Source: Progne subis subis (Eukaryota; Chordata; Aves; Passeriformes; Hirundinidae). Taken from it: a stretch of DNA of 64,000 nt. Position 1 is the stretch's first letter. Every line of letters begins with the position of its first letter. The translations under genes and the position numbers were made by a program. The stretch is taken from NCBI GenBank assembly GCA_022316685.1, contig JAKJHU010000037.1, positions 545,792-609,791 on the forward strand. Reading direction: 5' to 3'. This document shows positions 14,301 to 26,559 of the stretch, piece by piece. Below the pieces are notes generated by a model, which saw only the letters and a program-made list of their open reading frames with translations, made no database searches and was not told where the DNA came from.

Positions 14301-15146
14301 GCTCATTTCAAGATATCCTCAGCAATCCATCATCTTCATGTCATTTATCTCCTAGGACTACAATTTTCAAAAAGTGTTCTCAAAATGGAAACCCACCTAC
14401 AAATAAGAACTGTAGCATGCATGTAAAATTTTTGTAATATTCTATTCAGAATAACCACAGAGCCTCCTGATTTAATATAGAACATCCTAGATTATCTTGT
14501 ATCTTCTGCCTTATCTGAAAGAAATTTATTTCCCACAGAGCAGTGCAGTGCTAAGACAGTAATAAGAAGAGAACCTACACAAAATTGGTGAATGTGAAAC
14601 AAGTGGAAGAAAATGGAAGAATAAATTCCAAAGTTGTTTCCAACAAGCTTATATAAGAGGTTTATATAAAACTTATAAAAGTTTTCCAAAACAGCATGAT
14701 ACTTACTCTCCAATCTTTTATCTGATGATTTGTGATAATAAAAACCACCAGTGATACTCAGCTGACAGTCAGAAAAACCCACCTGCCCTGACGAAAGCAG
14801 GAAAACAAAATTTGGCATAACCACAGAGAGGTGTTATTCTCAGATGTAAGTATAAAATGAAGGTGACTTATTATTAATGACCAGATTTTGTGTGACTGAC
14901 ACATCTCCAACTAAAAAACATCTTTCATCTCAGAAAGAAGGAGAAAACTGTTTTCTCATCTTCTCTCCTATTCTCATCCAGTGTTCCTGCTCAGGTAGCA
15001 ACAGACAGGAAGGTTTAATACAGGCCCTTCATATAGTGAACCTTCATCTTTCTGCAGTGAAGATCTGTTTTCCTATACATGTTCCCCAGTTCACTCTTCC
15101 TAGAACTGCATTTCCACTAGTTTTCCTCTTCTGAGAGGAAAAGTCA

Positions 15147-15150
<4 letters not shown>

Positions 15151-15177
<27 letters not shown>
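15151..15177. repeat. Poly-A tract (27 bases) between GGTT repeats
   Basis: An uninterrupted A27 run, preceded by CAGGTT and followed by GGTTAAAA. The short direct repeat could be a chance match or a slippage scar. No retroposed body was recognised upstream. Confidence 0.85.
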
Positions 15178-15179
<2 letters not shown>

Positions 15180-16050
15180 TTAAAATTGATTTCCTGTGTG
15201 GAAATCATTAGGTAAAACCTGTTTGCAATCAGAGTGGATGCCTTTAGAGGATGGGGATTGGATCTGGATGCCTTCTAGCCTTTTTAGTTAGTACCCATTA
15301 TCCATATTTCACTACTGTTTAAGCTACGATCAGCTATCCAGACGTACATATTTTCTTTTGATTCAGCCTCCTGAACTCCCCTGTTACAGGAAGAAAACCT
15401 TTTAGTTTAGTAGTCATTTTAGTTAGGTACAAACCAGTACGAAGAAAACTCGTGTTCCAGTCCCAGTTTCTGATGCTGTTGATGTGTATTCTGCGGAACC
15501 TCAGGACCAGTTTGTTTGTACCTCAATAAAGTCTTTTTAGTAGGCACAGTTTCCTGAGGAAGAAAATTAAAACTGAAATAAACACCTTCAAATCTGATGA
15601 AATACATATATTATTTTGGACATCTCTATAATTTCTTTTACATTACAGCAATATTTGTATATTCATGTGCATGTAAATGAAAAAAACCCTCTCAATATTC
15701 ATAGTCCAAGTATATAGCAGATGTTCTTTTATAGCTTGGGCATTTTCCTCAAACTAGATAATCCAGCTTCAGGAAAGGGCACTGGGAAAGCTGTTAGCAT
15801 GGTGATAAACACAAAATATTTCTTCACATCTTGCCAAATATTCATTTCCCTTCAAAAGGAAATAACTATTAGAGGACAAAAAGATGTTCAGCTGGGATTG
15901 TAACAAATACATCTTCAAAAATACAAGTGATGTGCAACGCTTAATGTGAAGGCACCCTACCAAATCTCTCTCAGATGTCAAGTGAATGGAGAATTACATC
16001 AGCATATTGTACACCCTGAGGTAATGCCCATAAAATCCACATTTTATCGA

Positions 16051-16526
16051 GTCATAGAACATTTTGTGTAGGGAGGAACCTTAAATATCACCTAGTTCTA
16101 ACTCCTCTGCCACAGGCAACCTTCCACTAGATGAGGTTGCTCAAAGCCCCAGCCAGCATGGCCTTGAACACTTCCAGGGGTGGGGCAGCCACAGCTTCTC
16201 TGGGCCACCTATTCAAGTGTCTGACTACCCTTGCACTAGAGAATTTATTCCTTTTCTCTAATGTAAACCTTCTCTCAGTATAAAGCTGTTGTCCCTTGTC
16301 TTATCCCCACATGCTCTCGTAAAAAGTCCCTCTCCAGCTTTCTTCCAGGCTCCCTTCAGGCACTGGAAGGCAGCTTTAAGGTCTCCCTGGAGCCTTCTCT
16401 TCTCCAGACTGAACAACCCCAATTCTCTCAGCCTGTCTTCATGGGAGCAGTGTTCCACCCCCGGATAATCTTCATGGCCCTGCTCTAGACACAAACTTAC
16501 TGATTTGGGCCTCTTTAGCATCTTGT

Positions 16527-16557
<31 letters not shown>
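16051..16557 (-). mobile_element. CR1 LINE fragment, 3' region (minus strand)
   Basis: Read on the minus strand, this matches the 3' part of the avian non-LTR retrotransposon CR1. From high to low coordinates come the C-terminal end of the reverse-transcriptase frame, with the DRLRELGLFSLEKRRLQGDL signature (about 16380-16440), then a DKTRDNSF-like segment, then the end region with the conserved 'ggggtggggcagccacagc' block (about 16177-16195 on the plus strand), ending at a CATAGAAC motif near 16051. CR1 copies end in ATTCTATG-type octamers and are usually 5'-truncated; this copy fits both rules. A 29-base poly-T (16529-16557) sits near its 5' boundary, apparently expanded from a T-rich CR1 stretch. 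The 118-codon minus-strand frame at 16258-16614 is a relic of the element's frame, not a host gene. Confidence 0.9.
16529..16557. repeat. Poly-T tract (29 bases) at the CR1 boundary
   Basis: A run of 29 T residues directly beside the 5'-truncated end of the minus-strand CR1 fragment. On the element's sense strand it would encode poly-lysine inside a dead frame. Confidence 0.9.
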
Positions 16558-16915
16558 CCTCCTTCTTTCTGAGAAGTGGAAGAACACTAAGAGCTCTAGA
16601 ATATTATCCTGCAAATGAATGCAGAAACACAGATTTTTCTACCTTATGTGGAGCAGAAGGGGGTCTGGACCTGTGTCAGGTCTGAACTCTGCCAGCAAAC
16701 CCCTAAGGGGCCAAAACTGAATAGACTTCATTTGTCTGACAAGAAAGGACTTCATTTTTGAGAGACTTCTCAAGGCTTCTGTCCAAGAGAGTTATGGAAA
16801 AAAAATGGTAAAATGTTCAATTCTAACTGTCATTTTTTTCTGATACATCAGCTACGTGTGTGGTATATCATTACACCTCTTAGCACATGTCAGCCAAAAA
16901 GGTCTTTGTGGAGGG

Positions 16916-16952
16916 AAAAAAAAAAAAAAAGAAAAAAAAGAAAAAAAAAAAA
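16916..16952. repeat. A-rich tract between two CR1 fragments
   Basis: About 37 bases of A interrupted twice by single G residues. It lies in the roughly 900-base gap between two CR1 copies and does not look like the tail of either, because CR1 does not end in poly-A. Confidence 0.85.
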
Positions 16953-17453
16953 GTTTGTTGGTGTTTCTTAATCAGCAGAAAAGGAGCAGCTGTCAGCCTG
17001 CCGGAATTCAGAATTTAGATGAGCTGTGAGGCCACACTTCTGCTACCCCACATCTGGTTTTGAAACAAAGAACAACCTGGCTTTGGTTACGCCCATCTTG
17101 TAAGTACAACTACTGCATAGGTAATTAACGCTCCATGATAAGGGCTTAGTTTTGCATATCTTCATTTCTAGTGACTCTTCCACAATGTAAGTCTTCTTCC
17201 CACTTTCAACTAAAACAAAGACTATGTAGAGGAAACAAAACCTGACTCTTTTCTGATACTGAGGGGAAGTGAGGTAAATTCACTCTTTCAGCCCATTTCC
17301 TGGAGACCATACCATGGTATATAATACTTTAAATGTATTTTTTTAATGTTATCATTAAAAGGGGAAGAGTACTCCTTCTCTTCTTCTCTAAAATATTTAG
17401 AGATTAACTGCCTTTGTGAAGCACATGGTAACTAATGGCAGTATTTTTAACCG

Positions 17454-17726
17454 ATCATAGAATGGCCTGGGCTGAAAAGGACCTTAAAAATCACCAAGTT
17501 CCAACACTCCTGCCATGGGCAGGGACACCTTTTACCTACACTGCATTGCTCCAGGCTCCATCCAACCTGTCCTTAAACACTTCCAGGGATGGGGCAACCA
17601 CAGAATCTCTGGGCAACCTGTTCCAGTGCCTCACCATTATCATCACTTTTTTTTTCTCTTCCCCTAATATCTAATCTAAATCTACTCTCTTTCACTTTGA
17701 AGCCATTAACCCTTGTACTGTTACAT
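17454..17726 (-). mobile_element. CR1 LINE fragment, 3' end (minus strand)
   Basis: On the minus strand this is the last roughly 270 bases of a CR1 element. The plus strand begins with ATCATAGAATGG, the reverse complement of the CR1 terminal octamer region. It continues with the CCAAGTTCCAACACTCCTGCC block and the highly characteristic stretch around 17580-17635 (cacttccagggatggggcaa, then the ctgggcaacctgttccagtg words). The match fades after the AGCCATTAACCCTTGT block near 17724, as expected for 5' truncation. It looks closer to consensus than the neighbouring copy at 16.1-16.6 kb. It retains no coding capacity. Confidence 0.93.
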
Positions 17727-20664
17727 ACTGGTGCTATTTGAGTGGTATTATTTCAATATTAGTATTATTTGTATATTAGTATAAAGCAGTATTATTTGAT
17801 GATGTATATAATGTGAGTTCATTTGTGCTGTCTGTAAAGTGGTGAGTTGAGATTCATCACCACAGGGGAATGAAATTTCTCTTGCTCTTTGGTTATCTAC
17901 AAAAGATTCTAGGCAGAAGTGACTCAGCACTGCTGGGTACAGGTTCAGAGGTGAATACTGAGATGTATGGGTAGCAGAGAGGTAGAGGGGACAGACTCTC
18001 ATCCTCTCTATCTTGAACATCACAAATGGTCAAGAAAACTTAAGCTTTCACAATTTCAGCCCATGAATTCATCATGAACCATGGATTTTTCAAACCTTAC
18101 AATATCCAAAGTTGCAGTAAGCACATATTAAGGCAACACTGTCAACAAGATGAAGAAAAATCATAAACCTGTGAATATTCTATTTTTTGACACTCATGAC
18201 TGATTATTTTTTCCTCTGTAATTTTAGGAATTGAACCCAAGTACATAGATATCCTTAAAATCTTGTAAATTGCTTTTTAACTCCTAGTAAGTGAACATTT
18301 TTCTAACATATTTTCACATAAAAATGCTTGGAAGTAGGAAGTAGGAAAAAAATCCTAGTGATACAGTTAAACCAAAGTTTGCATCTTTGTTTTATTTCAG
18401 TTGCAGTATTTCACAGTCCTTTTCTACTTAACTGTCAAATGAAAGATAATACTGTCATACTGTCTGAATAACAAAAGAAATACAATTTTCTTACACTTAA
18501 GTGTGCTGGCCTTGTTCCACTGTTAAAATTAAATTTGTCCAATACCAGTTAGCTGCAGTGAACATTTTTATGGCAATAGTTGGCAAAGAGAAGAGATCTT
18601 TCTGGGGTTTTGTGTTGTTCCATTTCTCTGAAACAATGGGAAGAATTGACATTGTCTATTCAGTGTAGAAGATAGGCTGTCAAATAAAGCAAGACAAATG
18701 TGATGTCCTGACTGATTATTTCCTTAGATACTAAATCAATGAGCTTATTATCACAGCAATTACATTACTAGTGTAAACAGATGCTATGTGTAGAAAACTG
18801 GTTAACAATAAGGTAGGCAGAGTGCAGTGTTTTTTCTGTTACACCAAAAAAACCCAAAATTTGGAGTGTGTTAAACTACAAATAACATTTGATCTTCACT
18901 TAACTGAATATATGCTCTATCACATGATTTTACATATAAGAGAGATGTACTGTAAAAAGGTCCATAATTAAAATTTTACTTGTGTTGTATTTATTGCCAA
19001 CATTAATGTTCTTATCTATATTAATCATTAATAAAATTCAGGGACTCTGAAATAAAAAGAAGCACTACAATTCTGCTCACAAATTAACTCTGCCAATTTT
19101 CTCACTGCAACTCATTTCGTTTACAATGAAATCAAAGGGAGAAGAAAAGCAATATCCTTTACAATGGCTAAAATTAATTTCGTATAACTCAACTTGAATT
19201 TCCTATCTATTCTTCTACTTTATAAATAGTTACCTCTAAATTTCTAAAGCCCTCTCAGTTCTGATAATTGTATATGTGCTTTAGATATATCTAGTGTGCA
19301 TAAAATAAATTGTTATAAACACAACAGAATTTATAAAGATATGTCTTTTTAGCAGAAGGCAGCTCCTACCAATGAAACAATTCAATCAGCTCTAAAGCTT
19401 TCTGAATCCAGGTGGGTACTCAGGATATGCACTGTATTAATCCAAAAGAGTAATGGAGAATCAAAGTAAATTGGTATGAGACTTCTATAAGATATGACCT
19501 TTTACCAATATTTGACCTAATAGCAGGACACTTCTACATTATACTGTGGTCTTTTAAGTCAAAGGAGTGGAAGGAGTCTGGCAAGTACTAATAAAGAACA
19601 TACGGAGCTGGCCTAGATATAAGAGATCATGTCAGAAAACAACTTGTCAGAAAACATTGTTTCACCAAGTGCAAAACTTTAAATGGGAATGCTGATCACA
19701 GAGCTCTCACTACAGAGAGCTTTGACTCCACTGAATGAAGACAGTGAAATGCTTCAGAATATCTTTTTTTCCCCAAATTGGCTTAAAAACAACTGGCAAA
19801 TAACAAAGCCTGCAATTTCTCTTTTCATCACTTTTGTTATATATAATATAAGAGTGAAAGAAGCAGTCATATTTCTCCCTACTTTACTATTTCATGAAAA
19901 AATTGACATGGAAAGGTTCCTGCTCCTCATATAAATTAAACTATAGTTTAATAACTCCTGCTGTTCTCTAAGACCTTTTCAGAGCAGTAAGATCTTTTTC
20001 TGAGGAATTAAGGAAGGCTCCCTGGGCTTGTGTTCACTATTTTCTGTAAAAATCTGAGTTCTAACTAAATATAATCCAAAAAAACCCCCAATATTTCCTC
20101 AAAGGTTAAGTGAACTACTAATTTGAACACCAAAAATGAGCCAGAAGTTCCTGAGCTGCAGCCACAGGACATTTCTCTGTGAGCATTGCAAGAGTTTATT
20201 TTCATGAGATCTAGCAATGTCCTAACACATCTGGAAGCAGATTGCTTAAGATTTTTCCATTCTACAAATCCATTATGTATCTATGTATGCATGTACATGT
20301 GTAACAACAACCTCAAAGGGCATTTTTTCTTGTCTGATTGATTCTGTTGTTCTGGAGAGAGAAGTCCTGTCATTACTGCACCGTTAAGAAGAGTGGATGC
20401 AGGACAAACCTCAGCAAGAACACACTCAATCATCCATTCACAGGCAGCATAAGATTTTAGACTTGTCTATCAACTGCCAAAATCATTTTTCCCTGGAAGT
20501 CAGTCAAAACCATTTTTCCTTTGTGGAGACCGATTTCCATGACAGATATCAGTCACAGCTGTTTATAGTCATATATATATTTGTGCTGTACTAACTGGTA
20601 TCATCTGGAATTTTTCTTTCAAAAATAAACCATTTCTGTTAAAGTTTAAAAAATCTCTTAGTTT

Positions 20665-20688
20665 AAAAAAAAAAAAAAAAAAAAAAAA
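20665..20688. repeat. Poly-A tract (24 bases)
   Basis: An uninterrupted A24 run. An AATAAA lies about 40 bases upstream (20622-20627), which superficially resembles a retrocopy tail. I recognise no parent transcript in the preceding sequence and see no target-site duplication. Confidence 0.85.
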
Positions 20689-22130
20689 GGATAGAGATCA
20701 AGTGGAAAGTGTTGATAAATTGCAGACTTTCTATGGAATATCGAATACAGCCTTAAATGGACAAATAAGGAAAATTACAAATGTACTTGTTTTTAGTAAT
20801 AAAAAAAACTACTCAGTACTTCTTTGAAAATGTCAGGGAAGTTTCAGGTGAAAGACTTCATTGAAGTTTACTTAGAGACCACTCTCAATTAAAGAGAAAA
20901 TAATTTGCAGAAGTTCAAAATTCATTAAGATTTCTCTATGTAATAAATAAATCAAGAATATAATTTGTATTTATTACATCTGGCAGATACAGTGTAGTTA
21001 TACCTCTTTTAATATCTTTTAACTTTGGTACAGAGAATTGGTCTCTGTCATGAGAGAATTTCTCTCCCTCATGCAAAATTTAATTCTGCTGCTTTTGAAA
21101 TACTTGAACAAAACAGCCCCTTTTTAAAGAAAATTTTTCATGAAAAGTAATATGTCTTTGCTTAAAACTACAAACTAGGCATATCATTGGTTACAGTGCC
21201 TGTTCTTTGTGACTGAATACCTCATTGGCATTCCATGGATTGGTTTCTACTGCTGAGTTTCACTGTTCATCCAAAACACCTACGAGGAAGATAAGTCTTC
21301 AGTTCCCCAGTTTACTCAGAAAATTATTATAAATTTGGCTCTGATAATTAAGTAATTATCATTGCAATATTTCAACAACTTTTTTTTTTAATTAATTGTA
21401 ATTTGAAGTGAAAATCTTGGGCGGGGGGCTTGTCAAACTCGTGTTTTCTCTTTTCTGGAATTTTTGAAGTCCTCAGAAAAAATGTTCTGGACATGAGTTT
21501 ATCATTAAAGGTAAAGAACCATTTGAAAAAAAAAAATATATAGCAACTAGTAGTCATTATTCCAGTTTTCCACATGCATATTTTGGAATCCAATAATTTC
21601 TGATATTATATAGGTTGCTACATGCCAAAACTTCATAACTTCATTTTTATTTCAAGAGACATAAATTGTTCTGTGAGAACAAACTGAGACCAAGTTTTTT
21701 TGCAATATTCAGCACTTGTGGAATCTAATTTTCTGTGTTTTCTTAACATATATTCACTTTATTAATTCAATTAATTAGAATCTTTATGCTAAAAATATTA
21801 AAAATCTTTTTGAAAATCCATCATTTTTATGCCTCTGAAGAAAAGATATCACATTTTGCAGATGCAGTTGGATGATATTTTTAAAGAAATGGCAGTATGT
21901 ATTTATTACTTCTATAAATGGTAAATAAATAAGGGGGTTTAGTTTTGAGGTTTTAATTTCTTTTAAAATCATGTATTATAACATTGAACGTAATAAATCA
22001 AATTCTTTGCTATCTCATCCACTGTCCGAGCAGTTCTATTGATCGGTGATGAATGAGTCCCCAAATTGCCTACTGTGTGCTCTATTCATGCTCACTGCAT
22101 TGCTTGTTTTAGCTCCGCTTGTTGTGACAC

Positions 22131-22203
22131 CAAAAAAAAAAACCAAAAACAAAAACAAAACAAAACAAAACAAAAAAAAAAAAAAAAAACCCACAAAAAA
22201 TAA
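22131..22203. repeat. A-rich CAAAA simple repeat
   Basis: A low-complexity stretch of A runs spaced by single C residues. It produces lysine/asparagine-rich frames on one strand and phenylalanine-rich frames on the other, both artefacts. Confidence 0.85.
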
Positions 22204-25200
22204 AACAGCAAAGTTGCAGATGTGGGAAAATTAAGAAGCTTTGCCAAGGAAGGTCAAAACTTTGGATGGGCTGCACAGCTATGAAATACTCTAGAGATTG
22301 GCTTAAGGTGTGAGACATCTGCCTTTCATTTTTCTACCATAGCTTAATTCAGACAGTTTCAAATCAAAAATTACAGGTCTTTTAGAAGCTGGATCACATA
22401 CTGAGGAACAAAAGGAAGTTTTAAGTTGACTCAGGCAACAATAAACATATAGAAAGGGGATATTTTTCCTCTCTCTTTTTATTGTACATATGCTCCTCAA
22501 CCAAGTATTTATAAAAGTAAGTAGAAGTCCATTTCCTCATAGTTGGTTTTCTACTTTGCTCCTTCACACTCTCCCAAAGGCTCATCAACAACCATGACAT
22601 TGAAACCTCAGTGCAGCACTCAATACTCTTTATGTTCAGAGAAGACACAGCAGGTCCTATAAATGAGGCAGAGCTGAGCAGTGTTTAAATCAATTTTGCT
22701 GATTGCCGTGCATAACATAATAACAGATAAATGTTAGAAAAGCCAATTTTGAAGCATGGCTCCAAGAGAGCCAACGTAGGTTTCACTTTGCCCTAAAGAC
22801 AAATTCTGTTCCAACTTTTTAAAAAGACAGCACCTAGAAAATAAAACTGATTAAATAATATCATCTCCTTATTTTTCTGTGGTCAGCAAGTATGGGCTTC
22901 TCCATTATCTTCACACCTGGGAAAACCAGCAGTTGTTTCCATCAATACATAGGCAGGCAGGAAAAAAAAAAAAAAAAAAAGTACTGTAGTGTCTTTTTTC
23001 TAGGACATTTTTCTTAGTTATTAGCAAAGACATATCTTCAGAGCCAAATGCTCTAACACAAGATTTAGAATGTAACTGTAGGAATCCTTGTTTAAATATG
23101 TGGAATCTAAAATAAAAATTCAAAATAAAAATATAGAAAATCCATGGTTTTTATTTTTTTCCCAGAAAGGCTGAAATTAAAAGAAAGTAGTAACGGCTCA
23201 TCAATTCTGGAAATTTGGCTACTATTAGATTCTTAATACAGATTTTAGGAACAAGAATCTGTCTTTCACCAGTCTTTTGCCTCGTCGCTGTTATTTGTCC
23301 CTTAAGAATCTCAAGCAACTGGATTTAAACTTGCAGTTGATTTAAGGAAGAATTTCTACACAGTATTCTTCTCACACCAGCATATTTTGGACATGGAAAT
23401 GACCTTTGTACTTTTGCACAGTACATGACTGTAGAGAAAAGAAAATGATGCAGAAAACTTGAAACACTTGAAAGGAAAAATACAAAAATGTAACTATGAG
23501 AAAACTCATTAAAATCACTTAGAAGTTTGGAATACCAATGGCAATAATGAAGCATGGAGGGACTAAAATCATGTGATAGTGGTCAAAACTTTGTATTACT
23601 TACAATTCATCACTGTCAGATTTTCAGATTGTCGTACATTTGTATAAAAATTTTCTCAAGGATCTCACCATCCCAGGCACTCAGCCAGTATAAAACACAT
23701 ATGCTTGTTATAAATAAGCATAATAAATTTCTCTTGCATTATACATAATATTTGTTTTCAAAAAATAGAAAAAAAAGGAAAAATTTAGAAAATATATTCA
23801 GATTTTTTATTTATTTTATTTATCAGGCATTTTCATTTTGAGTTTTAAAAATGCCACAGTGCTTAGAAACTATATTCAATGATCCACACGTAACACAATT
23901 CAATTTTCATGTCATGTATATACTAAAAAAAAGTCATTATAATATTACATGACATTTAGCAAAATGAATGTCAGAAATCCCTGCATTTTACAACTGCCAG
24001 TTTAGTCTTAGCTTTTACATTTGACCATCTTATCCACTGTCATTGACAACTTCAGGGGAGATTTGACTGGTACTCCTGCCTTCCACATTTGTTCCAGCAA
24101 ATGGCAAACTCAAATAATCACTGGGTGCTGGTAGAGGCATAGCCACAAGCAGTGAAAGCCATTTAAAAAGATGGCCATGACAAAGTATTTCCTATTGTAC
24201 TTCAGAATCCAGGTAAGACTCATAAGCACTAGCTCAGGGAACAGTGTTGCCTGGATTCCAAAGACCAAACTTTGACTTGTCCAAGTCTAGATTACCAGCA
24301 AAGCCACTGTGCACTTCATACAGTAACCAAAAGATGTTAACATTCAACCCAGTGACCCTCTGATGATGATTAGTTTTAAAGACAGGACTGACAATATGGA
24401 ACAGGCTGGCCAATATTATGATTCTTGCTTTGCACAACTTTCTTTGAGTCACTGATTTGCCAAGGTGAAATGGTTCTTTCTTAAAAACACAGGCTTGATT
24501 TTCTACAGATCCAGTATTTTGGACAACTGCTTTCTGAAGGAGACATTGAATCAGAAGCGGCTAAAATTGTTATATTTTTTATGTTATTGAAAAAGTAATT
24601 CTGCTATGTAACATGTAACAGCTAATTTTAATCATGCAGAGATGCAGCTGCTACTAAAACAAGGAGTAGAATTCATTCCAGATAGTCATTATGCTAGATC
24701 TTTGAAGGCTATAGAGGGAATGATTGTAGAGCTTCTAATAAAGCATTTACAAGCACATTATTAATTTGTGTGCATTTCTAGACTAGGAAGACTGGCTACT
24801 AATCTAAGATATTCAAAAGAGCTAAACAGCATGATGCATACATAAAAATAACATTAAATTCCTGCTTTTATCACAGTATTATACATTAGTGCTTTATATT
24901 TGACATGGTAAAGTTGTACATGAAAAGGTATATTCTGCTGTGTTTCCCAGGAAGGACTGGGTGTGCCACTCAGGGATGCATTATTTATTTATTGAACAGG
25001 AGAAGAGCTACCTGAAACTGTGACTTTCTCTAATTATCTATCTTTGCTACCATTGAGTAGGCACTGGACAAATAATGCTGCCCTCTTTGAAATCAGCACA
25101 GAGGCTAATTTACTGATAATTCTAAGAGATCTGGGGAAATTATCTTAAATTAACTTCTTTGTTGAGTACTCAGAGCACTCTGAAGAGGGTTAACTGAAAC

Positions 25201-25494
25201 GTGAAGCAATGAGCACCAGTCCCAGTGTCACGTGTGTTCTGCGTGCTCATTTCTGTTCCAGACTGCTGAAACACAGAATATTATGATCAACAAAAAAATT
25301 CATTACCAAAATGATTTTAGATTTCTATGGCCTTTTTCTTTTTTCTACAGTCAGAAACAGTGAGTTGTTGCACAAAATAACAGCAATATCAGAAAGCAAC
25401 TGTGCCTTGTACTGGCTGCTTGTGCCTGTGTCCAGTCCAATACCACTGAATTAACTTTACTCTTCAAGACACACGCAGTGTGATTCATATTCAC

Positions 25495-25497
<3 letters not shown>

Positions 25498-25557
<60 letters not shown>
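25498..25557. repeat. Very long poly-T tract (60 bases)
   Basis: Sixty consecutive T residues. This is the longest homopolymer in the window and exceeds what short reads normally resolve, which suggests a long-read assembly or an uncertain length. If it were a minus-strand poly-A tail, the retroposed body would lie at higher coordinates. The sequence after 25558 has no AATAAA-like signal close by and no recognisable parent. Confidence 0.9.
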
Positions 25558-25560
<3 letters not shown>

Positions 25561-26559
25561 GGATGGAACAAAACCTAAGAAACAGTTTTTGTAACTTTAC
25601 CAACCTGGCAAAGAAATTTGTTCTGTGTATCTAAAGTCTCAAGGAAGGAATGTATATAAGGATTTAACTTTTTCCACATTATGTTCTTCAAGTATGCTCA
25701 ATCAAGAAACAAAAGATAACACATTTCAATTACTAAAAAACACACAAGGATGGAGCAACCTGTTTTATAACCTTTTATATGTTTTATAAACAACACATAA
25801 GAATTAACAATTTCCTTGTCCTTAATACCCTTTATTGTCTTGATTCTTTCTCCTCTATTTTTTAAAGCCAAAATCAAAATGTTTTGTTGTGTTGATCTTA
25901 TTTTCGTTGTAATTTACTTCCAAGCTGATTTTGAAAGCTGTTTTAAAGTTCTAACTTAAGTGAAAAAGCAGCTACTACACAATAAAATCCTTGGGAACAA
26001 ATGTGATTTATGCAGATGAGTTTGTTAACAAAATTTACACATAAATGAGAACATTTTTTTCCATTCCGGTTTCTATTACAAAGAAACACTGGGAAGTAAA
26101 TTATCTATAGAAGAGTACAAGATAAAAAATGTATTAAAAGCTGTAAGAACGAAATTGAAATGTCAAACATAGTTACTTATAAAAAACAGGTGATGGACTC
26201 CTTGTAAGTTACCTATTAAAAAGAGTAATCAAAGTGAACTAAAATGACTTTAGTTCTCCCACTAAACTTGTGGCTCAAATTCTCCACAGCTTTATTGCCT
26301 GCTTACAGAGTTTCATTCACTCCTAGGCAATGCAGGCTTTCTGAAAGTTAAGGCTATATATGATAAGGCTCTTTATTAGTCACATACATAACATTTGAAT
26401 TCTGCTACAGGATTCCACAAAATCCTAATAAATGCTTCTTAGCACTAAGAGTTTATGCATTCCATAACCAAGATACTCTGCAGCCTGCAGAAGGAAGAGA
26501 TATGGTGCAAATACAGGTTTCCAAGCTGTAAAAAGGCTGTGAAGCCAAAACTGAGACAA

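Larger units (their letters stand above)
4345..16050. other. AT-rich unique non-coding block
   Basis: No gene, RNA gene or interspersed repeat was recognised. Contents I can point to are a CTCF-like motif near 7400, a 24-base poly-T (8906-8929), a CAAA-rich simple repeat (11286-11360), a T-run near 12541, a block around 14080-14230 that resembles conserved non-coding DNA, and a 27-base poly-A (15151-15177). Reading frames of 60-110 codons in this block lack any motif I know and sit in AT-rich sequence where such lengths arise by chance. Confidence 0.55.
17727..26450. other. AT-rich unique non-coding block
   Basis: I see no gene or interspersed repeat that I can name. The block contains A-tracts at 20665-20688 and 22962-22980, an A/CAAAA-rich stretch at 22131-22203 and the 60-base poly-T at 25498-25557. 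The open frames are short and either AT-driven or lysine- or phenylalanine-rich shadows of these tracts. Confidence 0.55.

Noticed and set aside
16258..16614. 118-codon minus-strand frame as a host gene
   Set aside because: Its central part is the C-terminal CR1 reverse-transcriptase signature and its start is poly-lysine from a poly-T tract, so it is a LINE relic.
20397..20690. Processed pseudogene ending in the A24 tract at 20665
   Set aside because: An AATAAA lies upstream of the tract, but no parent protein or transcript is recognisable and no target-site duplication was seen.
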